Shown here one piece after another: positions 38,319 through 47,415 of a DNA stretch of 64,000 nt; within the stretch, counting starts at the first letter, position 1, and each line of letters starts with the position of its first letter. The notes beneath the pieces were generated by a model that was not told the DNA's origin, did not search any database, and worked only from the letters and a program-made list of their open reading frames with translations. Source of the stretch: Rhodanobacter sp. (lineage in GTDB: Bacteria; Pseudomonadota; Gammaproteobacteria; Xanthomonadales; Rhodanobacteraceae); the NCBI GenBank assembly GCA_040371205.1, contig AP031382.1:3097562-3161561 (forward strand), written 5' to 3'. The translations under genes and the position numbers were made by a program.

Positions 38319-39059
38319 ATGAACCAGCCAGCCCCTTCCGGCAGCCGTCCCAGCGGCCGCGCCAGCGACCAGTTGCGCGCCGTCTCGATCGAACGACGCT
38401 ACACCCGGCACGCCGAAGGCTCGGTGCTGGTGAGCTTCGGCGATACCCGCGTGCTGTGCACCGCCAGCGTGGAGAGCAAGGTGCCCGGCTTCCTGCGCGG
38501 CAAGGGCGAGGGCTGGGTCACCGCCGAATACGGCATGCTGCCGCGCGCCACCCACACCCGCAGCGACCGCGAAGCCGCACGCGGCAAGCAGGGCGGGCGC
38601 ACGCTGGAAATCCAGCGCCTGATCGGCCGCAGCCTGCGCGCCTGCGTCAATCGCCAGGCGCTGGGCGAGCGTGTGATCACGCTGGACTGCGACGTGATCC
38701 AGGCCGACGGCGGCACGCGCACCGCCGCGATCACCGGCGCCTACGTGGCCCTGGTCGATGCGGTGAACGACCTGGTGAAGCGCGAGAACCTCAAGCGCAA
38801 CCCCATCGTGGGCGCCGTGGCCGCGGTGTCGGTGGGCATCTACAAGGGCGTGCCGGTGCTCGACCTCGACTACGCCGAGGATTCCGACTGCGACACCGAC
38901 ATGAACGTGGTGATGAACGACGGCGGCGGCTTCATCGAGGTGCAGGGCACCGCCGAAGGCCATGCCTTCCGCCGCGACGAGATGGATGCGCTGCTGGGCC
39001 TTGCCGAGAAAGGCATCGCCGAGCTGGTCGCCGCGCAACGCGCCGCGCTGGCGCGCTGA
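38319..39059 (+). CDS. rph: Ribonuclease PH
   Basis: Phosphorolytic 3'-5' exoribonuclease that trims tRNA 3' ends. 246 residues. Conserved parts are [18 protein letters not shown], the phosphate-binding [20 protein letters not shown], and [19 protein letters not shown]. The start at [11 protein letters not shown] gives the usual length; a frame opening 84 bases earlier overlaps yicC. It heads the rph-VOC-rdgB-hemW run. Confidence 0.96.
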   Translation: MNQPAPSGSRPSGRASDQLRAVSIERRYTRHAEGSVLVSFGDTRVLCTASVESKVPGFLRGKGEGWVTAEYGMLPRATHTRSDREAARGKQGGRTLEIQRLIGRSLRACVNRQALGERVITLDCDVIQADGGTRTAAITGAYVALVDAVNDLVKRENLKRNPIVGAVAAVSVGIYKGVPVLDLDYAEDSDCDTDMNVVMNDGGGFIEVQGTAEGHAFRRDEMDALLGLAEKGIAELVAAQRAALAR

Positions 39060-39080
39060 CGCCCGCATAGCCTCGCTCCC

Positions 39081-39470
39081 ATGGCCCAATACATCGCCAG
39101 CTTCGCGCTCGTCGTGGCGGATTACGACGAGGCGATCGCGTACTACACCCGGGTGCTTGGCTTCGAGCTGCGCGAGGATTCGCCGCGCGAGAATGGCAAG
39201 CGCTGGGTACTGGTAGCGCCGCCGGGCGCCACCACCAGCATCCTGCTGGCCAAGGCGGCGAATGACCTTCAAGCCACGCGCATCGGCGACCAGACCGGCG
39301 GCCGCGTGGGATTCTTCCTCCACACCGACAACTTCGAACGCGACTTCGCCGCGATGACATCGCGCGGCGTGCGTTTCGCCGAAGCGCCGCGCCACGAAGA
39401 CTATGGCTCCGTTGCAGTCTTCGAGGATATCTACGGCAATCGTTGGGACCTGTTGCAACCGAAGCCATGA
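39081..39470 (+). CDS. VOC family protein (glyoxalase/bleomycin-resistance fold)
   Basis: 129-residue single vicinal-oxygen-chelate domain: [20 protein letters not shown] at the start, [17 protein letters not shown] in the middle, and [13 protein letters not shown] at the end. Members bind a metal and act on small molecules such as methylglyoxal adducts, antibiotics or dioxygenase substrates. Nothing here fixes the substrate. It overlaps rdgB (ATGA), so it is co-translated with housekeeping genes. Confidence 0.88.
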   Translation: MAQYIASFALVVADYDEAIAYYTRVLGFELREDSPRENGKRWVLVAPPGATTSILLAKAANDLQATRIGDQTGGRVGFFLHTDNFERDFAAMTSRGVRFAEAPRHEDYGSVAVFEDIYGNRWDLLQPKP

Positions 39471-40063
39471 AACTCGTACTCGCCAGCGGCAACCCCGGCA
39501 AGCTCAAGGAATTCGGCGCCCTGCTCGCCGACAGCGGATTCGACGTGGTGCCGCAAGGCCGGTTCGGCATCGACGACGTCGAGGAAACCGGCCTCACCTT
39601 CGTCGAGAACGCGCTGCTCAAGGCGCGTCATGCCGCGCGCGCCAGCGGCCTGCCCGCGCTGGCCGACGACTCCGGCCTGTGCGTGGAGCATCTCGGCGGC
39701 GCACCCGGCCTGTATTCGGCCCGCTACGCCGGCACGCACGGCGACAACGCGGCGAACAACGCCAAACTGCTGCGCGAACTCGACGGCGTGCCGGACGAGC
39801 AGCGCCGCGCGTTCTTCCTCTGCGTGCTGGTGCTGCTGCGCCACGCGGACGACCCGGCGCCGCTGATCGCCGAAGGCCGCTGGCACGGCCGCGTGCTGCA
39901 CGCGCCGCGCGGCATGCAGGGCTTCGGCTACGACCCGCTGTTCCTGCCCGACGACGAAACCGCCAGCGCCGCCGAACTGCCGCCGGGCCTGAAGAACCGC
40001 ATCAGCCACCGCGGCCGCGCGCTGGCGGAGCTACGCCACCGGCTGGCCAGCCTGCGCGCCTGA
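39467..40063 (+). CDS. rdgB: XTP/dITP diphosphatase (RdgB/HAM1)
   Basis: Nucleotide-pool sanitiser that hydrolyses dITP and XTP. 198 residues. Motifs are [16 protein letters not shown] (4-19), [39 protein letters not shown] and [11 protein letters not shown]. The ATG overlaps the stop of the VOC gene. The start eight codons earlier lies inside that gene and is not needed. Confidence 0.96.
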   Translation: MKLVLASGNPGKLKEFGALLADSGFDVVPQGRFGIDDVEETGLTFVENALLKARHAARASGLPALADDSGLCVEHLGGAPGLYSARYAGTHGDNAANNAKLLRELDGVPDEQRRAFFLCVLVLLRHADDPAPLIAEGRWHGRVLHAPRGMQGFGYDPLFLPDDETASAAELPPGLKNRISHRGRALAELRHRLASLRA

Positions 40064-40066
40064 AGC

Positions 40067-41233
40067 ATGCCGCTGATCGCGCCGCCGCTGTCGCTGTACG
40101 TGCACATGCCCTGGTGCGTGAAGAAATGCCCGTACTGCGACTTCAACTCGCACGGCCTGCGCGGCGCGCCGCCGCCCTATGCCGAATACGTGGACCTGCT
40201 GCTGGCCGACCTCGACGCCGACCTGCGCGACTTCGGCGCGGCCGCGCAGGGCCGCGAGATCGTCAGCGTGTTCTTCGGCGGCGGCACGCCCAGCCTGTTC
40301 GCGCCGGAACTGATCGAACGCTTCCTCGACGGCGCACGCGCACGCCTGCCGTTCGCGGCGGATTGCGAGATCACCCTGGAGACGAATCCCGGCACCGTGG
40401 AACATGGCCGTTTCGACGGCTATCTCAAGGCCGGCGTGAACCGGCTCTCCTTTGGCATCCAGAGCTTCGACGACGACAAGCTGCGGCGCCTCGGCCGCAT
40501 CCACTCCGCCGCCGAGGCCGAAGCCGCGGTGAAGTCGGCGCAAGACGCGGGCTACGCCAACCTCAACCTCGACCTGATGTACGCGCTGCCGGAACAGACG
40601 CTGGACGGCGCGCTGGCCGACGTGGAGCGCGCCATCGCGTTGGCGCCCACCCACCTCTCGCACTACCAGCTCACGCTGGAGCCGAACACCGCCTTCGCCG
40701 CCAACCCGCCGCCGCTGCCCGACGACGACCACGCCTGGGCGATGCAGGAGGCCTGCGAGGCGCGTCTCGCCGGGGCCGGCTACGCACAGTACGAAATCTC
40801 CGCCTACGCACGACCGGGCCGGCGCTGCGCGCACAACCTCAACTACTGGCGCTTCGGCGACTACCTCGGCATCGGCGCCGGCGCCCACGGCAAGCTCAGC
40901 GACGCGGCCGCGGGCAGCGTGCATCGCCGCTGGAAGACCCGCCACCCGCGGACATACATGGAGGCCGCCGCCGGCGCGGCCCGCATCGGCGGCGATGCCC
41001 CCGTGGCCGCCGACGAACTGCCGTTCGAATACATGCTCAACGCGCTGCGCCTGATCGACGGCGTGCCGCTGGCGGACTTCGGCGAACGCACCGGCCTGCC
41101 GCCGGAACGCATCGCCGCCCGGCTTGCCGGGGCGCGGCGCCGCGGCTGGCTGGCCGACGATACCCAGCAGTTGCGCACCACCGCGCTGGGCCAGCGCTTC
41201 CTCAACGACGTCATCGCCAGCTTCCTCGATTGA
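40067..41233 (+). CDS. hemW: Radical SAM heme chaperone HemW
   Basis: Coproporphyrinogen-oxidase-like radical SAM protein now known as a heme chaperone. 388 residues. CxxxCxxC lies at C17, C21, C24 (WCVKKCPYCDF). VFFGGGTPSLF and ETNPGTVEHGRFDGYLKAGV are the SAM-binding region. The HemW C-terminal domain ends LDDTQQL-like. It lacks the extra N-terminal residues of HemN. It lies three bases after rdgB. Confidence 0.94.
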   Translation: MPLIAPPLSLYVHMPWCVKKCPYCDFNSHGLRGAPPPYAEYVDLLLADLDADLRDFGAAAQGREIVSVFFGGGTPSLFAPELIERFLDGARARLPFAADCEITLETNPGTVEHGRFDGYLKAGVNRLSFGIQSFDDDKLRRLGRIHSAAEAEAAVKSAQDAGYANLNLDLMYALPEQTLDGALADVERAIALAPTHLSHYQLTLEPNTAFAANPPPLPDDDHAWAMQEACEARLAGAGYAQYEISAYARPGRRCAHNLNYWRFGDYLGIGAGAHGKLSDAAAGSVHRRWKTRHPRTYMEAAAGAARIGGDAPVAADELPFEYMLNALRLIDGVPLADFGERTGLPPERIAARLAGARRRGWLADDTQQLRTTALGQRFLNDVIASFLD

Positions 41234-41301
41234 CGCCGACCGTGGCGGCACCGCGGCAACCCGCCTACACTGCGGCACCGGGGCAACAACGGGAGCGTGT
41301 C

Positions 41302-43815
41302 GTGGACGCAGAGCAGCGCAAACGCCAATCGAGCACCGCGACGGACGCGCCCGCGCGGGCGCGCTGGCCGGCACGCACGCAGCGCTTGCTCAACATCATC
41401 GGCCCGCTGTGCGCGCAATGGCTGGAACCCGCATTGCGCGCCTGCCTGGACCGTTTCGACAAAGACCTCTACGAGCAGATGGAAAACGCGCGCAGCCATC
41501 AGGTGCAGCAGTACTGCGCCGACAGCCGCACGCAGCTGCAGATGCAACGCTCCGCCTTCATGCAGGCCTTTGCCGACCGCCTGCGCGACGGCTTCACGCG
41601 CTTGGGCGAAAGCGACGCCGACGCCGGCGCCGCATCCGCGCAGCAGCCGTTGAGCCTGCTCGAACAGACCGAACACGAGCTGACCGCCACCCTGGAAAAA
41701 CTCGCCTCCCGCGGCGACGCGCACCACGGCATGGTGGTCACCGAACTCGCCTACCGCTTCGCCGTGCTGGTCGGCTCCGCGCCGCTGGAGGGCGCCAAAC
41801 TGCCGATCGGACCGGCCGGCCTGGCCGAGGCCATGCGCAGCGCCATCGACATCCTGGACCTGCCGTCGGGCCATCGCCTGCAGCTGGTGCAACGGTTCGA
41901 ACAACTGGTGGTGCTGGCGGCCGGCCCGCTTTACAGCGTCGTCAACACCCAGTTGCAGGACGACGGCCTGCTGCCGCAACTGCGCCCCTTCACGGCACCG
42001 CGCCCCGCACCCGGCAGCGCCCCGCGCGGCGCCCCAGCGAGTGCGGCACCGGCCAAGGCGCCAGCCGCTTCCGATGCTGCCGGCGCGGGCGCCGGTGCAG
42101 GCACCGGCAGTGCGGCGCAGGCGCCGATCACCGTGCTGGAAACGTTGCGCGACCTGCTGTCCCAGCGCCGCACCGGCACCGGCGGCACCGGCGGCGGCGA
42201 ACAGGTCGCTTCGCCGGAAGAGCTGCAGACCGCGCTGGGCGCCCTGCAGGAACATCTGGCCCAGGTCACCGACAACGCCAGCCGCGAATTGCGCAGCGCG
42301 CAGCGCCTGCGCGAGGAACTGCTGCTGCAACTCAACGCGGGCAAGCCGGCCGGCGCCGCGCCGACCCGGCTCAGCTCCGAACAGGACGACACCGTGGAAC
42401 TGGTGGCGATGCTGTTCGAGCAGATCGGCAAGCAGATGCAGCACAAGGGTCCGCAGGCGCACTCCGTGCTGGACAACCTGCAACTGCCGATGCTGCGCCT
42501 CGCCGTCACCGACCGCGACTTCTTCGACCAGCGCGAACACCCCGCGCGCCGCCTGCTCGGCACCGTGGCCGAGGCGGCCAGCGAATGGCTGGACGGCCCC
42601 GACGGCGCAGCCGACCAGCAGCTCGCCACCCGGCTCAACCAACTGGTCGAGCGCGCCCGGCGCGAACCGCCCAGCGCCGGCCTCTACACCACCCTGCTGG
42701 CCGATATCGAACACCACCTTGCCCAGTTGAGCCGCCGCGCGCAGGCCGCCGAGCGCAGGCACGTCGAGGCCATGCAGGGCCGCGAGCGGCTGGACCTGGC
42801 GCGCCAGCGCGCCAGCGAACTGCTGGCCGAGCGCTACGCCAAGCACCCGCCGCGCGGCCTGCTGCGCGCCCTGCTCGACCGCGCCTGGTCCGACGTGCTG
42901 GCGCTGACCCTGCTGCAGCACGGCGAGGGCAGCCCGGCGGTCGCCCAGCGCCTGCGCGTCACCGACGAATTGCTGGGCCGGCTGCCGGTGGAAGATCCCG
43001 ACCTGTTGCGCCGTGAAGTGCAGGCCGGCCTGCAACAGATCGGCATGCACGCCGAGGAAGCCAGCCAGGTCGCGCTGCGCCTGATCGGCGACGAGCCCGC
43101 CGCCTCGGTCACCGTCATCACGCCACCCGCACCCGCAGCGCGCCCTGTCCCGGCCGAGCCGACGGCAGTCACCGCCGCGCCGACGGCGGCACCCGTCGCG
43201 GCCATGCCGTCCGTGCCGGCATTCGAGCCGAAGCTGGAATTGGAACTGGAACTGCCTAGCACCACCGCTCCCGCCGCCGCCGACGACCGTCTCGCGACGG
43301 CGACGCTCGCGGCGGAAGCTGCGGCATCCGTGCCCGCGCTGCCGGCCGACACCACGCCTGCAGCTGCGCCCGTCCACCCGCTTCCCAGCGCCACCGACCT
43401 CGCCTTGCGCCTGAAAAGCCGCCAGCGGCTCGGCGAGTCGCAGCAGCCGCAGGGCAAGGCCGGCGCCGCCCGCGGCGACAACGACGAGCCGCCGCTGGGC
43501 CCGCAAGAGGCGCGCATCCACAACCGTTTGCGCCAGCTGCCCTTCGGCAGCTGGTTCGAGTTCACCGACCCGGCCACCGGCGAAGTCAGCCGGCGCAAGC
43601 TGGCCTGGTTCTCGCCGGTCACCGGCAAGAGCCTGTTCGTCACCCGCCGCGGCCTGCGCGGCGAAGAGATGAACCTGCGCGAGCTGGCCCGCGCCGTCGC
43701 CAGCGGCCAGGTGCGCGAGATGCCGCCGGAACGCGACGGGCTGCTCGACCGCGCCTGGCACTCGCTCACCGGCAACCTGCTACGCACCGCCAAATCGCCG
43801 GGAGCACGCCGATGA
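41302..43815 (+). CDS. DUF1631 family protein
   Basis: 837-residue cytoplasmic protein of the DUF1631 family, sometimes mislabelled thymidine phosphorylase. The start is GTG at 41302 (DAEQRKRQSS follows), with GGGAG seven bases upstream. It is mostly helical, broken by two Ala/Pro-rich linkers (about 235-275 and 610-710, the latter with LELELELP). The C-terminal 100 residues (RLRQLPFGSWFEFTDPATGE, LAWFSPVTGKSLFVTRRG) form a beta-rich domain that resembles PilZ-like folds. It is coupled to a PilZ gene by an ATGA overlap, suggesting a link to c-di-GMP signalling. No enzymatic motif was found. Confidence 0.82.
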   Translation: MDAEQRKRQSSTATDAPARARWPARTQRLLNIIGPLCAQWLEPALRACLDRFDKDLYEQMENARSHQVQQYCADSRTQLQMQRSAFMQAFADRLRDGFTRLGESDADAGAASAQQPLSLLEQTEHELTATLEKLASRGDAHHGMVVTELAYRFAVLVGSAPLEGAKLPIGPAGLAEAMRSAIDILDLPSGHRLQLVQRFEQLVVLAAGPLYSVVNTQLQDDGLLPQLRPFTAPRPAPGSAPRGAPASAAPAKAPAASDAAGAGAGAGTGSAAQAPITVLETLRDLLSQRRTGTGGTGGGEQVASPEELQTALGALQEHLAQVTDNASRELRSAQRLREELLLQLNAGKPAGAAPTRLSSEQDDTVELVAMLFEQIGKQMQHKGPQAHSVLDNLQLPMLRLAVTDRDFFDQREHPARRLLGTVAEAASEWLDGPDGAADQQLATRLNQLVERARREPPSAGLYTTLLADIEHHLAQLSRRAQAAERRHVEAMQGRERLDLARQRASELLAERYAKHPPRGLLRALLDRAWSDVLALTLLQHGEGSPAVAQRLRVTDELLGRLPVEDPDLLRREVQAGLQQIGMHAEEASQVALRLIGDEPAASVTVITPPAPAARPVPAEPTAVTAAPTAAPVAAMPSVPAFEPKLELELELPSTTAPAAADDRLATATLAAEAAASVPALPADTTPAAAPVHPLPSATDLALRLKSRQRLGESQQPQGKAGAARGDNDEPPLGPQEARIHNRLRQLPFGSWFEFTDPATGEVSRRKLAWFSPVTGKSLFVTRRGLRGEEMNLRELARAVASGQVREMPPERDGLLDRAWHSLTGNLLRTAKSPGARR

Positions 43816-44141
43816 GCACACGCGACCAACGCCGCGCGCCGCGCAAGCCGGTGGACGCCGGCATCGTGGCCATCGACGCCATTGCCGAGCAGCCGCTGGG
43901 CACCGTGTGCAACGTATCCTCCAGCGGCCTGCTGCTGATCGGCCACCGCGCACCGCGCAGCGAAGGCATCTACCAGGTGCGGATCCATCTGCCGAACGGC
44001 AGCGGCCATGTCGAACTCGGCCTGCAGGAACAATGGCACGACCCCGCCGCCAGCCCCGGCCAGTATTGGGCCGGCTACCGCATCATCGCCGTCGGCAACA
44101 GCCACGGCGAATTGCTGGAACGCTGGCTGCAGCAGGGCTGA
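43812..44141 (+). CDS. PilZ domain protein
   Basis: 109-residue single-domain c-di-GMP receptor candidate. Both ligand motifs are present: RRAPR (RxxxR) at residues 7-11 and NVSSSG (D/NxSxxG) at 34-39. It overlaps the DUF1631 gene by 4 bases and probably works with that protein. Whether it serves pili, motility or polysaccharide control cannot be told. Confidence 0.9.
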   Translation: MSTRDQRRAPRKPVDAGIVAIDAIAEQPLGTVCNVSSSGLLLIGHRAPRSEGIYQVRIHLPNGSGHVELGLQEQWHDPAASPGQYWAGYRIIAVGNSHGELLERWLQQG

Positions 44142-44156
44142 CGCAGCTCCGCGGCC

Positions 44157-45779
44157 TCACCACAGGTACAGCTGCAGCGAGGCGCCGGTGGGCCGCGGCG
44201 GGATGTCCGCCAAGAGCGCGCGATGTCCCGGAAAATTCGCGGCGCTGCGTTCGAGCAGGTTGTCGATGGCCGCCAGGTCGTGGCGCAGCTTGCCGGGCGG
44301 CGCGGACCGCATCGCCTGCCCCTCGGGGAACAGTCCCATGCCCGCGAGCAGGCAGTACCACGACATCACCGGGTAGCCGCGGCCGTAGGTGCCCTGCTGC
44401 AGGCCGCCCGCGATGGGCCTGCTGGACAGCCAGGTACGCAGCAGGTGCTGCAGCGGCCTGGACAGGTTGACGTTGGCGGCGTTGGCGCGCCAGTAGTCGG
44501 TGTCGGTGCGCGTGTTGGTCTTGTAGTGGGTGACGATGTAGTCGCGCGTCCCCTCGAAGCGGTCGTTCATCGCCTCGTTGAAGGCGTCCTGCGCAGCCTC
44601 GCCGAGATCGCCCTTCTCCAGCGCCTTGACCAGCATGCTCGCAGTGCGCTGCACGAACAGCAACGCGGTGGCCTCCAGCGGTTCGATGAAGCCCTGCGAC
44701 AGACCCACCGCCACGCAGTTGCGGTTCCAGTGCCTGGTGACGCGCCCCACGCGCATGCGCAGGTGGCGCGCCGGCGCAGGATCGTCGAGCAGGCCGAGCC
44801 GCGTGCGCAACTCGGCTTCCGCCTCGTCCGGCGAGCAGTGCGCGGTGCTGTACACGTAGCCGTTGCCGTAGCGGTTCGACAGCGGGATCTTCCACGCCCA
44901 GCCGTGGCGCAAGGCGGTGGACACGGTCTCGCCCTTCAGCGGGCGACCGCCGCCGTCGTCGATGGGCGAAGGCATCGCAACCGCCGCATCGTTGAACAGG
45001 TTGTCGGCGAACGACACGTACGGTGTCTTCAGCGCCTTGCCGATGAGCAGCGCGGCGAAGCCGGTGCAGTCCACGAAGAAATCAGCCTCCAGCGTCTCGC
45101 CGCCGTCCAGCTGCAGCGTGGCGATGTCGCCCCGTTCGTTCAAGGTAACGTCGTGCACGTGGCGCGCGAGGTGCCGCACGCCGCGCTCCACCGCCTTGCG
45201 GCCGAGGAAGGCACCCAGCAGGTTCGAATCGAAGTGGTAGGCGTACCACACGTCGAACGGGAAATCCTGGCGCGGCCGCGGGCCCAGCCCCTTGCGCGCC
45301 AGCCGCTCGGCGATGAAATAGCGGTCGGGATGCGCCTCGACGTCCTCGCCTTCCAGCCGGCGGTGCACGTTGTCGACGAACTGGGTCATCGTCATGTTGT
45401 CGAGCATCGACGCGAACGGATGGAAGTAGCTTTCGTAGCCCGGCCGGGTGCACCAGCCGTCGAAGCGGATGCCGTTCTTGTAGGTGGCGTTGCAGGCGGG
45501 CATCCACTCCGACTCCTCGATGCCCAGCCCGTCGAAGAAACCGCGCAGCCACGGCGTGGAACCCTCGCCCACGCCGATGATGCCCACCTGCGGCGACTCC
45601 AGCACGGTCACCTGCAGGCGCGGACCGTAGTCCGAGTTGGCCAGCAGCAAGGCCGTCATCCAACCGGCCGTGCCGCCGCCGACCACCACGATGCGCTTCA
45701 CCGGCGGCTCGGCGTCGGTGCGCGGGCCGGGCGCGTAGGGCGTGATGCTCTCGTTGAAGACGGTGGCGACGTCGGCCAT
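44157..45779 (-). CDS. Flavin-dependent halogenase (tryptophan halogenase family)
   Basis: FADH2-dependent halogenase of 540 residues, type PrnA/RebH. The FAD-binding motif is VVVGGGTAGWM near the N-terminus. The catalytic lysine is K101 in ACNATYKNGIRF. The halogenase-specific WxWxIP is WAWKIP at 294-299. The catalytic glutamate region is GFIEPLEATALLF with Glu366. All key residues are therefore present. The start MADVATVF is chosen; a frame 33 codons longer is unlikely. No flavin reductase, biosynthetic enzymes or transporter adjoins it. Family members in Xanthomonas and Caulobacter with this setting often do not use free tryptophan, so the substrate is open. Confidence 0.9.
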   Translation of the reverse strand: MADVATVFNESITPYAPGPRTDAEPPVKRIVVVGGGTAGWMTALLLANSDYGPRLQVTVLESPQVGIIGVGEGSTPWLRGFFDGLGIEESEWMPACNATYKNGIRFDGWCTRPGYESYFHPFASMLDNMTMTQFVDNVHRRLEGEDVEAHPDRYFIAERLARKGLGPRPRQDFPFDVWYAYHFDSNLLGAFLGRKAVERGVRHLARHVHDVTLNERGDIATLQLDGGETLEADFFVDCTGFAALLIGKALKTPYVSFADNLFNDAAVAMPSPIDDGGGRPLKGETVSTALRHGWAWKIPLSNRYGNGYVYSTAHCSPDEAEAELRTRLGLLDDPAPARHLRMRVGRVTRHWNRNCVAVGLSQGFIEPLEATALLFVQRTASMLVKALEKGDLGEAAQDAFNEAMNDRFEGTRDYIVTHYKTNTRTDTDYWRANAANVNLSRPLQHLLRTWLSSRPIAGGLQQGTYGRGYPVMSWYCLLAGMGLFPEGQAMRSAPPGKLRHDLAAIDNLLERSAANFPGHRALLADIPPRPTGASLQLYLW

Positions 45780-45799
45780 GGATGGACAACCCGATGCGT

Positions 45800-45836
45800 G
45801 TGCGGTGCGAAGCCCTAGCGTAGGGGCTTTCCGCAC
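45800..45836. promoter_or_regulatory. Interrupted dyad upstream of the halogenase gene
   Basis: Outer arms GTGCGG / CCGCAC and inner arms AAGCCC / GGGCTT form an imperfect inverted repeat centred 39 bp upstream of the halogenase ATG, in the 119-bp gap shared with pepQ. It could be an operator or a leader hairpin. Confidence 0.35.
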
Positions 45837-45898
45837 GTTGCGGGAGGATTCGGTGCGCGCATTAAAATCGCAGGCCACCCCGCCGATCCGGAACCCGC

Positions 45899-47218
45899 AT
45901 GAACGCGCCGCTCGCCTCGCTCTATACCGCGCACCTCGCCACCTTGCGCCAGTGCGCCGACCGGGCCCTGGCTCTGGGCGGCTTCGATCACCTGCTGGTC
46001 GCCGCGGGCTCGCCGCCCGGCAAGTTCCTCGACGACCAGGACTACCCCTTCGTCGCCAACCCGCACTTCAAGCATTGGCTGCCGTTGACCGACGCGCCGG
46101 ACAGCTGGATCGCCTACACGCCGGGCGCGAAGCCGAAGCTGATCTTCGTGCAGCCGCGCGACTACTGGCACGTGGTGCCGGAAGCGCCGCACGGCTACTG
46201 GGTGGAACACTTCGACATCGTCACCGTGCGCAGCAAGGAAGACGCCGTGGCGCAGCTGCCGAAGGGCCGCGGCGCGGTCGTCGCGCCGGCCTGCCCCGCC
46301 ATCGACGGCGTGACGGCCGACAACCCGCAGGCCGTGCTCGACTGCCTGCACTGGCACCGTTCGTTCAAGACGCCCTACGAACTCGAGCTGATGCGCGAAG
46401 CCAACCGCATCGGCGCCCGCGCGCACCGCGCGGCGGAGGCCGCGTTCCGCGCCGGCGAGAGCGAATTGGACATCCATCTCGCCTACCTCGCCGCCGCGCG
46501 GCAGATCGACGCCGAGTTGCCCTACGCCAGCATCGTGGCCTTGAACGAACACGGCGCGGTGCTGCACTACATGCACTTCGACCGCACGCCGCCGGCCGCG
46601 CACCGGTCCTTCCTGATCGACGCCGGCGCGAGCTGCGCGGGCTACGCCAGCGACATCACGCGCACCTACGCGGCGCACGGCCACGCCGAGTTCCAGGCGT
46701 TGATAGCCAGCATGGACGCAGCGCAGCAGGGCTTCGCGGCGAAGGTGCGCGCGGGCCAGAGCTATCCCGAGTTGCACATCCACGCCCATCACGCGATCGC
46801 CGGCGTGCTGCGCGAGCACGGCTTCATCCGCATGAGCGCCGAGAGCGCGGTGGAGTCCGGCGTCACCGCCGCGTTCTTCCCGCACGGCCTCGGCCACCCG
46901 ATCGGCCTGCAGGTGCACGACGTCGCCGGCTTCCAGCAAGACGAACACGGCGGCAACCTCCCGCGCGTCGCCGGCCACCCGTACCTGCGCACGACCCGCA
47001 CGCTGGAGCCAGGCATGGTGGTGACCATCGAGCCGGGCCTGTACTTCATCGACATGCTGCTGGCCGAGCTGCGCGACCGGCCGGTCGCCACCGATGTCGA
47101 CTGGACGAAGGTGGACGCCTTCCGCCGCTACGGCGGCATCCGCATCGAGGACGACGTGGTGTGCACTAACGGCGCGCCGGAAAACCTCACCCGCGACGCG
47201 TTCGCGCAAACCGGCTGA
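45899..47218 (+). CDS. pepQ: Xaa-Pro dipeptidase PepQ
   Basis: Dinuclear-metal M24 peptidase that splits Xaa-Pro dipeptides. 439 residues, like E. coli PepQ (443). Metal ligands are visible in LIDAGASCAGYASDITRTY (two Asp), GLGHPIGLQVHDVAG (His), TIEPGLYFI (Glu) and RIEDDVVC (Glu). The N-terminal creatinase-like domain is complete. It diverges from the halogenase gene. Confidence 0.95.
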   Translation: MNAPLASLYTAHLATLRQCADRALALGGFDHLLVAAGSPPGKFLDDQDYPFVANPHFKHWLPLTDAPDSWIAYTPGAKPKLIFVQPRDYWHVVPEAPHGYWVEHFDIVTVRSKEDAVAQLPKGRGAVVAPACPAIDGVTADNPQAVLDCLHWHRSFKTPYELELMREANRIGARAHRAAEAAFRAGESELDIHLAYLAAARQIDAELPYASIVALNEHGAVLHYMHFDRTPPAAHRSFLIDAGASCAGYASDITRTYAAHGHAEFQALIASMDAAQQGFAAKVRAGQSYPELHIHAHHAIAGVLREHGFIRMSAESAVESGVTAAFFPHGLGHPIGLQVHDVAGFQQDEHGGNLPRVAGHPYLRTTRTLEPGMVVTIEPGLYFIDMLLAELRDRPVATDVDWTKVDAFRRYGGIRIEDDVVCTNGAPENLTRDAFAQTG

Positions 47219-47225
47219 GCGCAAC

Positions 47226-47249
47226 CGCGACGCATGAAGTTGCGTCGCG
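47226..47249. terminator. Hairpin after pepQ
   Basis: A 9-bp stem, CGCGACGCA / TGCGTCGCG, with a 6-base loop, 7 bp past the pepQ stop. There is no U tract, so it is only a weak terminator candidate. The rest of the 197-bp gap to the sulfotransferase shows nothing else. Confidence 0.4.
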
Positions 47250-47415
47250 TCGCCTTCGATCCAGGCACGGCAGCGGATGGCTGCGGCGCGCGTATCCGTT
47301 TCCCGGTTCCGCGGACTGTTCAGATCCGGCCGCACCGATTAGTGTGAGGACATTCGCGCTTACCGGGATGTCGCGGAAGCACCCGCGCGCCGCTCCTGCA
47401 TCGCAAAGGGACCCC

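Noticed and set aside
47226-47249. Possible CRISPR or tRNA-like hairpin after pepQ
   Set aside because: Single hairpin with no repeats, no acceptor or T-arm sequence; kept only as a weak terminator.
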